From NCBI GenBank assembly GCA_021777555.1, contig JAJYDK010000022.1, forward strand, positions 1 to 64,000: a stretch of 64,000 nt of DNA, given 5' to 3'. The notes under the pieces are model-generated. The model was not told the origin of the DNA and ran no database searches. It worked only from the letters and a program-made list of their open reading frames with translations. This document shows positions 49,089 through 58,174 of this stretch, piece by piece. Position 1 is the first letter of the stretch. Each line of letters opens with the position of its first letter. Made by a program: the position numbers and the translations under genes. The DNA is from Pseudomonadota bacterium (GTDB lineage Bacteria > Pseudomonadota > Gammaproteobacteria > Steroidobacterales > Steroidobacteraceae).

Positions 49089-50393
49089 CTACTCGGCGCC
49101 CTGCAGCCGCCCGATGAGGGTGCGCAGGAACACCCGGTTGAACCGCAGCTGACAGGACATCGAGACCTGCTCGAGCTGCGTTGCACTCACCTTGAGCACC
49201 GTCACCACGCTGTCGGCGCGTACCGTGGCGGTGCGCTTCGCCCCGGGAATGTAGCTCGCCTCGCCGAAGCAGTCGCCCGTCCCGAGGGCGGCGATCCGCC
49301 GCCCGTGACGCTCGACGACACACTGGCCGGAGACCAGGACATAGAAGCGGTCATCGAGATCCCCCTCCCGGATGATCTCCTCGCCCTGGGCATAGTTCTG
49401 CCAGACGCTTGCGCGCAGCACCTCGCGCACTTCGACATGCGAGAACTCGTGGAAGAACTTCAGGCGCCGCAGCACGCCGAACTGCTCCTGCAGATCGAGG
49501 TGGGTATTGCTCTGGCGCAGGCGCTGGTGGACTCGGGCGAGCTCGGCGGCAAGCTCAAGTCCGCTGCGCTGGCGCTTGTCCGGATCCTTCTGCAGCGCCG
49601 TGACGACCACGTTCTCCAGCTCCTCGGACACCCCCGCCCGCAGCTTGTGGATCGGCGGCGGGGTCGCGTAGACGATCTGGTGAAGGAGCTTGTGCAGGTT
49701 GCCCGCACGGAAGGGACGCGAGCCGGTGAGCAGCTCGTACATGACCGCCCCGAGGGAGTAGATGTCCGAGCGGGGCGTCAGATCTAGACTCTGGACCTGC
49801 TCGGGCGACATGTAGGAGGGGCTGCCGGCGATCCCCTCGATCCGGGAAATGTCGGCATCGGAGACCAGCGCGATGCCGAAATCGATGATGCGCACCTCGC
49901 CATCCTGCGTCAGCAGGATGTTCGAAGGCTTGATGTCCCGATGAATCACCCCGCGCGTGTGCGCGTAGTGCAGCGCCTTCGCGCATTTGAAAACGATCTC
50001 GATGACATCATCGAGCGGCAGCAGATTGTCCGGGCGGCAGTAGGTGGACAGGGTCCGCGCGTGATGCACGTACTCGGTGACGATGTAGCAACGGCCGTTC
50101 TCCTCGCCGGCATCGAAGATGGGCAGCACATACGGATGCTGCAACATGCCGACCAGGTGGGCTTCGGACAGGAACATCTTGCGGGCGGAGCGCGAGCGCT
50201 GGGCGTCCGCGCCCGAATCGAGGTTGTATACCTTGATCGCGACATCGCGCCCGTAGTAGGCGTCATGCGAGAGATAGACCACGCCGGTGCTGCCGCGGCC
50301 GACCTCCTTGATCACCTCGTACTTTCCGATCCGCGCCGGAGCGCCTCGCACGCCGGATTGCGAAGACGCGGCAGATCCTGAGGCTTGGGACAT
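49089..50393 (-). CDS. Ser/Thr protein kinase fused to a cyclic-nucleotide-binding domain
   Basis: The 434-residue protein joins a Hanks-type kinase (about 24-290) to a C-terminal cyclic-nucleotide-binding domain (about 306-434). Kinase motifs are complete: GRGSTGVVYL loop, K54 in VAIK, HRDIKPSN (D153), DFG (171-173) and SYMSPEQ. The C-terminal domain keeps the phosphate-cassette pattern FGEASYIPGAKRTATV, so it may bind cAMP or a similar nucleotide. No membrane segment is seen, so it is cytoplasmic. It sits between thiL and a two-component pair on the same strand. A nucleotide-gated kinase is inferred; substrates are unknown. Confidence 0.9.
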   Translation of the reverse strand: MSQASGSAASSQSGVRGAPARIGKYEVIKEVGRGSTGVVYLSHDAYYGRDVAIKVYNLDSGADAQRSRSARKMFLSEAHLVGMLQHPYVLPIFDAGEENGRCYIVTEYVHHARTLSTYCRPDNLLPLDDVIEIVFKCAKALHYAHTRGVIHRDIKPSNILLTQDGEVRIIDFGIALVSDADISRIEGIAGSPSYMSPEQVQSLDLTPRSDIYSLGAVMYELLTGSRPFRAGNLHKLLHQIVYATPPPIHKLRAGVSEELENVVVTALQKDPDKRQRSGLELAAELARVHQRLRQSNTHLDLQEQFGVLRRLKFFHEFSHVEVREVLRASVWQNYAQGEEIIREGDLDDRFYVLVSGQCVVERHGRRIAALGTGDCFGEASYIPGAKRTATVRADSVVTVLKVSATQLEQVSMSCQLRFNRVFLRTLIGRLQGAE

Positions 50394-50516
50394 GTCTCGC
50401 AAGGGGTTGTGGGGTATGCGCCAGGATACGCTGCGCACGAGCGGCCCGGCTGTGATGCGCCCCAAGGATTGGCCGCACAGCGCCTGCGGCGATTTCACTT
50501 AACCGTGAGCGCTGCC

Positions 50517-51485
50517 TCAGCTTCCCCGGACGAAGTGCTCGTATCCGGCATGCGCAAAGGCCATCGGCTCCCCATCGCGCACGACCCCCACCCCCGGGGT
50601 GGCGCGCAGAGTGCCGATCCGGGTATAGCCCCACCGCTGCGGCGGCAATTGCGTGAGCAGCCGCTCGAGGTTCCCGGGACGTACGCTGAAACACAGCTCG
50701 TAATCATCGCCACCGGTCAATGCGAGCTCCCGGGCCCGCTCGGGTCCCACCGCCTCGACCAAGGGCTGCGAGACGGGCAGGTCGGCATAGGCGATGTCCG
50801 CGCCACAGCCGCTGGCCGCCCCCATCTTGCCGGCATCCCCCAGCAGTCCGTCCGACACATCGATGCAGGCGCTTGCGTATTCGCGCAGGACGCTGCCGAG
50901 CGCCACCCGCGGCGTGGGGTACAGAAATCGTTCGCGCAGATACTCCGCCTGAGCGGGCGCCGGGAGTCTCCCCTGCTCGAGTGCGAGGCCCGCCGCCGCG
51001 TCCCCGGGCGTTCCCGACACGAACAGCGCATCCCCCGGCTGGCCCCCCGAGCGCAGCAACGCCGGTCCCGAAATGTGCCCCAGGATCTGCACCGTGACGC
51101 AAAGCGGTCCACGCGTGGTGTCCCCCCCGACGAGCGCCACCTCGTGCAGGCGCGCCAGCTCGGCGAATCCCGAGGCGAACTCCGCCAGCCACGCCTCATC
51201 GGCCTCGGGCAGGGTCAGGGCCAACAAGGCCCAGGCGGGGCGCGCGCCCATGGCGGCGAGATCGCTCAGATTGACGGCGAGCGCACGGTGACCGACGGAA
51301 GATGCGGGACAACCGCGGGGGAAATGCACGCCCTCGACCAGGGTATCCATCGCGGCGACCAGGCGCTGTCCCGGGGGGCACTCGAGCACGGCGGCATCAT
51401 CGCCCACCCCGAGCTCGACATCCTCGCGCCGCACGCCGCAGCTGCGGAAATACCGCTCGATCAGGTCAAATTCCGACAGCGGCAT
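50517..51485 (-). CDS. thiL: Thiamine-monophosphate kinase
   Basis: ThiL phosphorylates thiamine monophosphate to the active diphosphate. The 322-residue protein has the AIR-synthase-like fold signatures GVGDDAAVL, MDTLVEGVHF, AVNLSDLAAMGA, VGGDTTRG, CIDVSDGLLGD and TGGDDYEL. The ATG at 51485 gives the family N-terminus SEFDLIERYF. It follows nusB by 22 bases in the classical ribH-nusB-thiL order; pgpA, often next, is absent. Confidence 0.96.
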   Translation of the reverse strand: MPLSEFDLIERYFRSCGVRREDVELGVGDDAAVLECPPGQRLVAAMDTLVEGVHFPRGCPASSVGHRALAVNLSDLAAMGARPAWALLALTLPEADEAWLAEFASGFAELARLHEVALVGGDTTRGPLCVTVQILGHISGPALLRSGGQPGDALFVSGTPGDAAAGLALEQGRLPAPAQAEYLRERFLYPTPRVALGSVLREYASACIDVSDGLLGDAGKMGAASGCGADIAYADLPVSQPLVEAVGPERARELALTGGDDYELCFSVRPGNLERLLTQLPPQRWGYTRIGTLRATPGVGVVRDGEPMAFAHAGYEHFVRGS

Positions 51486-51507
51486 GCCAGCCGGCTCCTC
51501 TCGAGCG

Positions 51508-51954
51508 TCAATGCTCGTCGGGACGCAGCGCACGCGCCGCGCGATCCAACACAGCATTGACGTATTTGTGTCCGTCGGTCGCCCCAAAGCGCTTGGCGAG
51601 CGTCACCGCCTCGTTGATCGCCACACGGTAGGGCACGTCCAGGCGGCTGCGCAGCTCGTAAAGGCCGATCAGCAGGATGGCGTGCTCGATGGGATCGAGT
51701 TGCCTCGGCGGGCGATCCATCCACGAACCGAGCTGCTCATCGAGCGCCGCGTGCGAGCCCGAGATGGCCTCGACCAGCTCGCGAAAGTACTCGTGGTCGG
51801 CGCGCGCCATGTCCTCGGCGCCGGAGAACTCCTGCACCAGGTCCTGCCAGGGACATTCGTTGATCTGCCAGCGATAGAGCGCCTGCAGTGCGAGCTTGCG
51901 CGCGAGGGAGCGCTGCCGGGAGAACTCGCGGGAGGAAATCTGCGCGGCCGTCAT
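51508..51954 (-). CDS. nusB: Transcription antitermination factor NusB
   Basis: NusB with NusE binds boxA RNA for antitermination on rRNA operons. The 148-residue helical protein shows ARKLALQALYRWQ at the N-terminus, DPIEHAILLIGLYEL, and the C-terminal AINEAVTLAKRFGATDGHKY signature with NAVLD after it. Its ATG overlaps the ribH stop by four bases. Confidence 0.96.
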   Translation of the reverse strand: MTAAQISSREFSRQRSLARKLALQALYRWQINECPWQDLVQEFSGAEDMARADHEYFRELVEAISGSHAALDEQLGSWMDRPPRQLDPIEHAILLIGLYELRSRLDVPYRVAINEAVTLAKRFGATDGHKYVNAVLDRAARALRPDEH

Positions 51955-52427
51955 GATCCCAGCCGCGCCATGAGTCCCGCCATCTCGAGCGCCGCCTCCA
52001 TCGCCTCCCCGCCCTTGTTGCCGGCGCTCACCGCCGCACGCTCGATCGCCTGCTCCACCGTGTCCACGGTGAGCACTCCGAAAATGACCGGCACGCCGGT
52101 ATCGAGGCCGACCTGCTGCAATCCGCGGGCGCACTCGTTCGAGATGTACTCGAAGTGCGGCGTACCGCCGCGGATGACGCACCCGAGAGCCACCACCGCA
52201 TCGTAGCGCCCACCGGCGGCGAGCCTGCGCGCGGCGACCGGCAGCTCGAAAGCCCCGGGGACGCGGGCGATGAGCAGATCCTCCGCCGCGCCGCCGCGCT
52301 CCAGCCAGGCGCTCGTGGCCCCCTTGAGGAGGCTCGAGACGATGAAATCATTGAAACGGGCCGCAACGATCGCGACCTTGCGGCCGCGCGCGACAACCTC
52401 CCCTTCCAGCATGCGTGGCGCGCTCAA
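51951..52427 (-). CDS. ribH: 6,7-dimethyl-8-ribityllumazine synthase
   Basis: RibH joins the pyrimidine intermediate with 3,4-dihydroxy-2-butanone-4-phosphate, the penultimate step to riboflavin. The 158-residue protein shows AARFNDFIVSSLL, VPGAFELPVAARRLA, the substrate site VALGCVIRGGTPHFEY, and GNKGGEAMEAALEM. It overlaps ribB upstream and nusB downstream by four bases each. Confidence 0.96.
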   Translation of the reverse strand: MSAPRMLEGEVVARGRKVAIVAARFNDFIVSSLLKGATSAWLERGGAAEDLLIARVPGAFELPVAARRLAAGGRYDAVVALGCVIRGGTPHFEYISNECARGLQQVGLDTGVPVIFGVLTVDTVEQAIERAAVSAGNKGGEAMEAALEMAGLMARLGS

Positions 52428-53602
52428 GCATCCTCTCCAACGTAACTGTCGATCTCGAGACCGAACGCGGCAATGCCGTGTATCTGCTTGGGTGCCGACA
52501 ACACGCGCATGCGCTTCACACCCAGGTCCTTCAGGATCTGCGCACCGATACCGAAGGTCTTGAGCACTTCACTGCGCTGTGCCGCCGGCATGGCGCCGGA
52601 GGCGCCACCGGGGTCGGCGCCGCCCGGTGAGGCGAGCGCCCGCACCGACCCGAGCAGATCGCCGGAGGACTCCCGGTCGCGCAGAATGACGATCACGCCA
52701 TTGCCGGCGCTCGCCACGCGCTCCATGGCGTCACGCAGCGTCCAGGCGCGTGGATCGGCCCGGATGCCGAGCAGGTCGCGCAATGGATCGGCCACGTGGA
52801 CGCGCACCAGGGGCGAGTCCTGATCGAGGCAGCCCTTGGTGAGCGCGAGGTGCACCTCCTGGCTCACCCGGTCCTCGTAGGCGAAGAGGCGAAATTCCCC
52901 GAGCTCGGTCTGCACGATCTGCTCGGACACGCGCTCGATCGAGCGCTCGTTGCGCAGACGGTGGCGGATCAGGTCGGCGATCGTGCCAACCTTCAACCCG
53001 TGGCGCTGCGCGAACGCCTGGAGGTCGGGCCGACGAGCCATCGAACCGTCCTCGTTCATGACCTCACAGATCACTCCGACGGGTTGCAGGCCTGCGAGAC
53101 GGCACAGATCGACGGCGGCCTCGGTGTGACCGGTACGGACCAGCACCCCTCCCCGGCGTGCTCGCAACGGAAAGATATGCCCTGGCCGCGCGAAATCGGC
53201 CGCCTTGGCGTTCGCATCGGCCAGCCCGCGAATGGTCGCCGCACGGTCACTCGAGGAAACCCCAGTGGTGGTCCCCGATATCAAGTCGACCGAGACGGTA
53301 AAGGCGGTTCGATGCAATTCGCTATTGTTCGCAACCATTTGAGGAAGATCGAGACTCAATAGCCGATTTTCTTCCATGGGCACGCAGATGATGCCGCTGG
53401 CGTGGCGAATCATGAACGCCACGGCCTCCGGGGTGGCGAGCTCGGCCGCCATGATGAGGTCCCCCTCATTCTCGCGATCCTCATCGTCCATGATGATGAC
53501 CATCCGGCCGGCCTTCAGATCCTCGAGGATCTCCTCGACGGTATTGAGGCCCGCGGTCCGCTCCGAAGGAACATTGCCGGAGAGGGGAAGTACTGTGGAC
53601 AT
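52424..53602 (-). CDS. ribB: 3,4-dihydroxy-2-butanone 4-phosphate synthase with a degenerate GTP cyclohydrolase II half
   Basis: The 392-residue product has an N-terminal DHBP synthase domain with the catalytic DDEDRENEGDLIMAAEL loop and the RTGHTEAAVDL segment. The C-terminal half resembles GTP cyclohydrolase II, but the zinc Cys motif (GxxRCDC pattern) is missing: the matching region reads ADPLRDLLGIRADPR. This agrees with the RibBX-type fusions known in Proteobacteria, in which only the RibB activity remains, so a separate ribA should exist elsewhere. The ATG at 53602 suits the family start; an in-frame extension to 53755 does not. Confidence 0.93.
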   Translation of the reverse strand: MSTVLPLSGNVPSERTAGLNTVEEILEDLKAGRMVIIMDDEDRENEGDLIMAAELATPEAVAFMIRHASGIICVPMEENRLLSLDLPQMVANNSELHRTAFTVSVDLISGTTTGVSSSDRAATIRGLADANAKAADFARPGHIFPLRARRGGVLVRTGHTEAAVDLCRLAGLQPVGVICEVMNEDGSMARRPDLQAFAQRHGLKVGTIADLIRHRLRNERSIERVSEQIVQTELGEFRLFAYEDRVSQEVHLALTKGCLDQDSPLVRVHVADPLRDLLGIRADPRAWTLRDAMERVASAGNGVIVILRDRESSGDLLGSVRALASPGGADPGGASGAMPAAQRSEVLKTFGIGAQILKDLGVKRMRVLSAPKQIHGIAAFGLEIDSYVGEDA

Positions 53603-53763
53603 GGGAAACGCCTGGTGCGTGGGGCCCACTAGTATACCTGGGGGCGTCCGATCGGACCGACCGCTCGCCTGATCGTATATCGCGCCGAGACCGAGCCGGA
53701 TATTGGGGGCCACGAGGCCCTGCCTGTTGTTGCTGCCCAGCACCGGTGTTGACACTGCAAGCG

Positions 53764-55827
53764 CTACTGATGTGCCCGTGAAGCGGCCTCGTGCAGTGCG
53801 GGCATGGGCAGACGGAGATACCCGCCTGCGGGAATCCGTGCTTGACCGCGGCGGCTCAGGATGAAGCGGATGAACCGCCCGGCCCCGGTGCCGACGGCCT
53901 TGGAGTTGAAGTACGCGTAAACGGTCCGCTCGAGCGGGTAGCGGCCCTCGCGCAGGCTCCTGACAGTCGGCCGGCGATACGGCCCAGACGGGCTACGCGC
54001 CAGCGCGAGCGCTTTCACCGGCGATCCATTGCGCGGCAGCGCAGCGATCGCGAGACCGAAGGGATCTCGGCTCAGAGCACGAAGAATCCGGGCATGGCCG
54101 CCGCGCGCGCCGAGCTCGAACACATGCGACCACTCGAGCAACCCGGTGCCGCCGAGCACAGTGTCCCGAAAGAACCTCCCCGTGCCGCTGTCGCTGTCGG
54201 TCATGTACACATCGATCCGGTGCGCGGCCAACGGACCCTCGAGCCCGAGCTGTCCCCAAGTGCGCACACGCCCCACCCCCGGCGGCGGGCGCGCATCGAG
54301 CAAGCCCTGAAGCTGCGCAAAATCGATTCGCCGCAACGGATTGTCATTGCGCACCAACACAGCGAGCGCCGGTGATTTCCCCGTCGTACCGCGACTGCCC
54401 AGAAGAATCGGCACGCGCGCCGGAGCGTGGCGGAAAACCCATTCGAAGGCCTTGATTTCGCTATCCGTTGCCGCCCTTCCGATGAGGGCCACATCCGCCC
54501 GCCCCGTGTACAGTCCCGCCATGGCGGTGTCGCTGCCGCTCATGTGCAGATCGACCCGCGCGCGCCGATGGATCGCCTCGAAACCCCTCGCCCAACGGCG
54601 CGCCTGTGCCGCGAGCAGTGGATTGCCCCACACCCGCAGGGTGTCTCGAGACGCGACGCGCGCGGAGGTTTCCGGTCCGGTTCGCGTACCACGCCGCCGA
54701 GGACGGCCCCGGGAGCGGACACTCATGCGCCCGATGCGTCGAAGCTCGGCGCGGATCTGCCGCCGCCCGAGCGGCAGATAGCCGCTCTGCGCGATCAGCG
54801 CCTGTTGACCCTGGCGGCTCAGAATGAAGCGCAGAAACTCCGCCACCGCCGGATCGAGCGGTCTGCCTGGGGCATGGTCGACGAACGCGGGAATGATGCG
54901 AGTCAGCGGATAACTCTGCGTGATCAGGGTCCGCTGCGTCGCCCCGAGAGAGGGACCCGAAGCGCTCCAGGCGAGACGCAGCGCCCTCACCTTGGCGTTG
55001 GCGAAGCGGATATTCGAGACAGCGATGCCAGCGGGATCCCCGGCCAGCGCTTGCAGGATCTGCCGCCCGCGATCGTCCACCGAGCCGTCCGGCCGGGTGA
55101 AGGTGACGAACTCGCGGATGTCGGGATTCCACCGGTGGCCGCCGCCGAGCACCCTGTGGCGAAAGAACAGCGCGAAATCCTGATTGACCTTCCAGAAGTA
55201 AGGGTGGATGCGCCGCGCGGACCATGCGCCCTTGAGACCGAGCGCACCCCAGGTGCGAACGGTGGGCGCTCCAAGGCTCGGCGCATCGCCGAAGATTCCG
55301 GCGAGTTGCGCCACCGTCAGGCGCCGGAGCGGGTTGGCGCGATTGACGAACACCATGTGCGCATAATCGAAATAGTTCGTCTCGAGACTGCCGGTGGCGA
55401 TCTCGATGCGCGTCGGCGGATATCCCCGCTCACGCTCGAAAGCCTTCCTGGCCGCCGGCGAGATCTCCTCGCCGAGGATGGCGAGATTGCCTGCGCCGGT
55501 GTACAGCGCGCCGATCGCACTGGCCGTGCCGTACATCCGATTGACGATCCTGACATGGGGCTGATAGCGATGAAAGAGCCGGGCCCAGCGCCGCACGAGA
55601 GGACCGAGAAAGTCGTGTTTGGGACTGCCATGTCCCCACAGGCGAACCGTGCCCGCGACCTGGCGCAACGGCTGGTAGGCCGGGAGGGAAGCGACGAGCC
55701 GCGCGGCGTACGCGGCGGGCACGGCCGGCTCATCCGGCGCACCCGCCGCACGCGCGGCGACTGCCGCCGCCACCCAGAGGGCGGCACTGAGCGCGCAGAC
55801 TCGCCACCGGGGGGCAGCCACGCTCAT
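53764..55827 (-). CDS. Exported double-domain PstS-like binding protein
   Basis: The 687-residue protein has a signal peptide (1-30, ending AARAAGA) and two complete PstS-like domains. Domain 1 (about 50-350) carries GTVRLWG (59-65), RTWGALGLKG (191-200) and FLRFILSRQGQ (331-341). An Arg-rich linker (about 354-392) leads to domain 2, with DTLRVWG (395-401), RTWGQLGLEG (522-531) and IRFILSRRGQ (653-662). Domain 2 alone keeps a Ser-Gly-Thr loop (DSDSGT, 544-549), though the PstS Arg before it is replaced by Thr. Ligand unknown. It is the most downstream gene of the array, 19 bases after the next one. Confidence 0.88.
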   Translation of the reverse strand: MSVAAPRWRVCALSAALWVAAAVAARAAGAPDEPAVPAAYAARLVASLPAYQPLRQVAGTVRLWGHGSPKHDFLGPLVRRWARLFHRYQPHVRIVNRMYGTASAIGALYTGAGNLAILGEEISPAARKAFERERGYPPTRIEIATGSLETNYFDYAHMVFVNRANPLRRLTVAQLAGIFGDAPSLGAPTVRTWGALGLKGAWSARRIHPYFWKVNQDFALFFRHRVLGGGHRWNPDIREFVTFTRPDGSVDDRGRQILQALAGDPAGIAVSNIRFANAKVRALRLAWSASGPSLGATQRTLITQSYPLTRIIPAFVDHAPGRPLDPAVAEFLRFILSRQGQQALIAQSGYLPLGRRQIRAELRRIGRMSVRSRGRPRRRGTRTGPETSARVASRDTLRVWGNPLLAAQARRWARGFEAIHRRARVDLHMSGSDTAMAGLYTGRADVALIGRAATDSEIKAFEWVFRHAPARVPILLGSRGTTGKSPALAVLVRNDNPLRRIDFAQLQGLLDARPPPGVGRVRTWGQLGLEGPLAAHRIDVYMTDSDSGTGRFFRDTVLGGTGLLEWSHVFELGARGGHARILRALSRDPFGLAIAALPRNGSPVKALALARSPSGPYRRPTVRSLREGRYPLERTVYAYFNSKAVGTGAGRFIRFILSRRGQARIPAGGYLRLPMPALHEAASRAHQ

Positions 55828-55846
55828 CCGCGATGCCGTCCCGGGC

Positions 55847-57055
55847 TCAGCGCAATTTTCGCCACTGCGCCCAGGCCACCTTGGCCGTGAGCGGCAGATA
55901 CTTTCCATCACGCTCCACCGCCTCCTGACCCTGCCTGCTCACCACGTAGCGCAGGAATTCACGCACCAGAGGCTCGATCGAGCCCTTCTTGCCGTAGTTG
56001 GCAAACATGTAGATCTGGCTGTAAAGCGGATAGCTGCGATCGTGGATCGTCTCCAGGGTGTACGGCACGCACTTGCCTCCGGGGTGGCGCGCGATGGCCA
56101 GCACTTTCAGCTGCGGCGGGCGCTTGAAGGTCGGGGCGGCAACCCAGCCGATACCGTACCGGTCATGGGCCAGATCACTCTTCAAATTCCGTCCCAGCCT
56201 GCCGTTTTTCGTGACGTAATTGGCGTAGATGCGCAGCCGGTCGTTCCATTTGTCGCTGCCCTTCAAGATGAGGTCCGACATCTCGGTCGTCTGGTGATAC
56301 CGCATGTTGAGTCCAAATGGATCGATGGGCCGGTCGGCCCACTCGCCGGTGAGACCGAGCTGCCCCCAGGTGCGGATGTTCTCCCGTGAGCTGCGCGCAA
56401 CCTCGGGGTGCCAGCTTGTCCCCTTCCACCCCCCCAGACGCTCGGCGCCGAAAATGCCATCGAGCTGCTGCATGGTGAGGCAGCTCAACGGGTTGCCCCT
56501 GTTGACGAGGATCCCGTAGCCCGGCTGCCAGCCGGTCACGTCGTAAGAGCCGGTCGCGGCCGAGATGATGAGCGGATCGCGGTTCTTGTAGCGCTCGTAC
56601 ATGAGCTGCTCGGCGAAGGTGATCTTGCGCCCCACCCCGACATCGGCCACGCCGAACACCAGCGAGGGCACGGCGGCGAGCGTCGTCTTCATGTGAAATG
56701 CGATGCGCACGCCGGGCTCGTACTTCTGAAACCCCTTTTCCCAGTATTTGCCGAGGTTGCTGTCCTCGATGTAATTGCTGCCCCACATGCGCAACGTTCC
56801 GTGCACCTGCCGCTTCGGATGGTACGAGGGCAGTGCGCTCAGATCCCAGCGCTTGGTGTAGAAGGCCTTCTTCGCCTTGAGCACGACGAACTTCGCGCGG
56901 GCCGCCTGCAAAGCGAGCCCGTGCGCCACCTTGTCCGCCTGGGCACGCGCCGGCGGCGCGCCAGGATACACAGAGAGCGCAATCAGCGCGCCCACCGCCG
57001 CCGCGGCGCGCACCCCTGGGGGCAATCGTGAATTCATATCGGCTGCACCTTTCAT
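55847..57055 (-). CDS. Exported PstS-like binding protein, long-loop type with a Cys pair
   Basis: The 402-residue protein has a signal peptide (about 1-38) and a helical N-terminal extension before the PstS-like core. Core motifs are GTLRMWG (86-92), RTWGQLGLTG (228-237) and FLRYVVSRQGQ near 367-377. Ahead of the RTWG motif it carries an extra loop (GTSWHPEVARSSREN) shared with two other array members. C192 (SCLTMQQLD) and C329 (GGKCVPYTLE) match a Cys pair found in only one other paralogue, suggesting a disulfide. The SGT loop is absent. ATG 57037 is an alternative start with AAGG upstream. Ligand unknown. Confidence 0.87.
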   Translation of the reverse strand: MKGAADMNSRLPPGVRAAAAVGALIALSVYPGAPPARAQADKVAHGLALQAARAKFVVLKAKKAFYTKRWDLSALPSYHPKRQVHGTLRMWGSNYIEDSNLGKYWEKGFQKYEPGVRIAFHMKTTLAAVPSLVFGVADVGVGRKITFAEQLMYERYKNRDPLIISAATGSYDVTGWQPGYGILVNRGNPLSCLTMQQLDGIFGAERLGGWKGTSWHPEVARSSRENIRTWGQLGLTGEWADRPIDPFGLNMRYHQTTEMSDLILKGSDKWNDRLRIYANYVTKNGRLGRNLKSDLAHDRYGIGWVAAPTFKRPPQLKVLAIARHPGGKCVPYTLETIHDRSYPLYSQIYMFANYGKKGSIEPLVREFLRYVVSRQGQEAVERDGKYLPLTAKVAWAQWRKLR

Positions 57056-57061
57056 GTTCGT

Positions 57062-58174
57062 TCATTGGAATTTATGACGAGGCAGGTCCTCAGACGCGCC
57101 CCCGCGGGCGCGCAGCTCAGCCGCGCTGGACATCGACCCCGACAGTTTTCTCAGCTGCCGGGACGCCGACGGCGCGAGCACCGGCAGGTAGCCGCGGCCG
57201 AAGCGCAATACGTCCCGCTGCCCCTGACGGCTGAGCACGAACCTCAGGAACTCCCTCAGTCTCGGTGCGACCGGCCGGCCGGGTGGCTTGTTGAAATACA
57301 TTGCAACCAGCCGTGTCAGCGGATAGGCGTGGCTCATCACCGTCTCGCGCGTCGGGTCGAGGAATGCGCCACCGCGATGCGCGGAGAGCGCCACGGGCCT
57401 CACCTCGGCGTTGTGGTAGAGCAACCCGGCGTAGCCAATCGCATCGGGGTCATTCGCCATGGCGTTCACCATGCGCTGTCCGCCGTCGCTCGCCCCGCCC
57501 GTCGAGCCTTTCCGGTCGCGAAACTCCCGCAACGAGGGCCGCCACAGCCTCGACCCATCGAACACCTTCTGCTCGAAGAAGCGGGCGAAGCCGCGCGAGA
57601 GGGAAAGTCCATAGAGGTGAATCGGCCGATTGCGCCAGACGCCTGTGAGCCCGAGGTCGCCCCAGGTACGGATCGTGCGCGCCCTGGGCCCGCGCTCCAC
57701 GCTGAAGATCGCCCGCAGCTGACCGAGCGTGAGACCCCGGATCGGGTTGCCGCGATGCACGAACACCACCAGCGCGTAATCGCGATTGCGCACATCGAGG
57801 CTCCCGGTCACCACATCGACCCCGGTGGGCGGATAGCCGAATACTTCGCGGAATGCTTTGATCTCGGGCGGCCAGATCTCGCGCCCCATCAGCGCGAGGT
57901 CACCCCGTCCCGTGTACAGAGAGCCAATCGCCGCCGCGGTACCCACCAGGTGATTTTCGAATCTGACCCCCGGTTGATAGCGCCTGAAGTCACGCTCCCA
58001 GACGCGTACCAGCGCCCCGATGAAATCGCGCTTGCGGTCGTAGGCGCCATGGCCCCAGATGCGGATCGTGCCACTGACCGCCTGATGCGCCCGGTACGGT
58101 GGTGGCAGATCGAGAGCGCGGGCCGCGCCGCCGCACAGCAGCCCCAGGGCAAGCAAGGCCGCCGCAAGCCTCAT
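57062..58174 (-). CDS. Exported PstS-like binding protein, short-loop type
   Basis: The 370-residue protein has a signal peptide (1-20, ending ARA) and one PstS-like domain with GTIRIWG (35-41), RTWGDLGLTG (169-178) and FLRFVLSRQGQ (309-319). The region aligned with the PstS SGT phosphate loop reads LSLSRGFARFF. A basic, probably disordered tail of about 25 residues follows the domain. Its ATG overlaps the stop of the upstream paralogue by four bases. No lipobox is seen, so it should be soluble in the periplasm or secreted. Ligand unknown. Confidence 0.87.
   Translation of the reverse strand: MRLAAALLALGLLCGGAARALDLPPPYRAHQAVSGTIRIWGHGAYDRKRDFIGALVRVWERDFRRYQPGVRFENHLVGTAAAIGSLYTGRGDLALMGREIWPPEIKAFREVFGYPPTGVDVVTGSLDVRNRDYALVVFVHRGNPIRGLTLGQLRAIFSVERGPRARTIRTWGDLGLTGVWRNRPIHLYGLSLSRGFARFFEQKVFDGSRLWRPSLREFRDRKGSTGGASDGGQRMVNAMANDPDAIGYAGLLYHNAEVRPVALSAHRGGAFLDPTRETVMSHAYPLTRLVAMYFNKPPGRPVAPRLREFLRFVLSRQGQRDVLRFGRGYLPVLAPSASRQLRKLSGSMSSAAELRARGGASEDLPRHKFQ

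Noticed and set aside
53603-53763. FMN riboswitch upstream of ribB
   Set aside because: The conserved RFN blocks and multi-stem pattern are not visible in the 161-base leader.
54427-55890. Long plus-strand open frames opposite the binding-protein array (also 61490-62800 and 59043-60542)
   Set aside because: They mirror real minus-strand genes in GC-rich DNA, lack signal peptides or motifs, and vanish when the array motifs are read on the minus strand.
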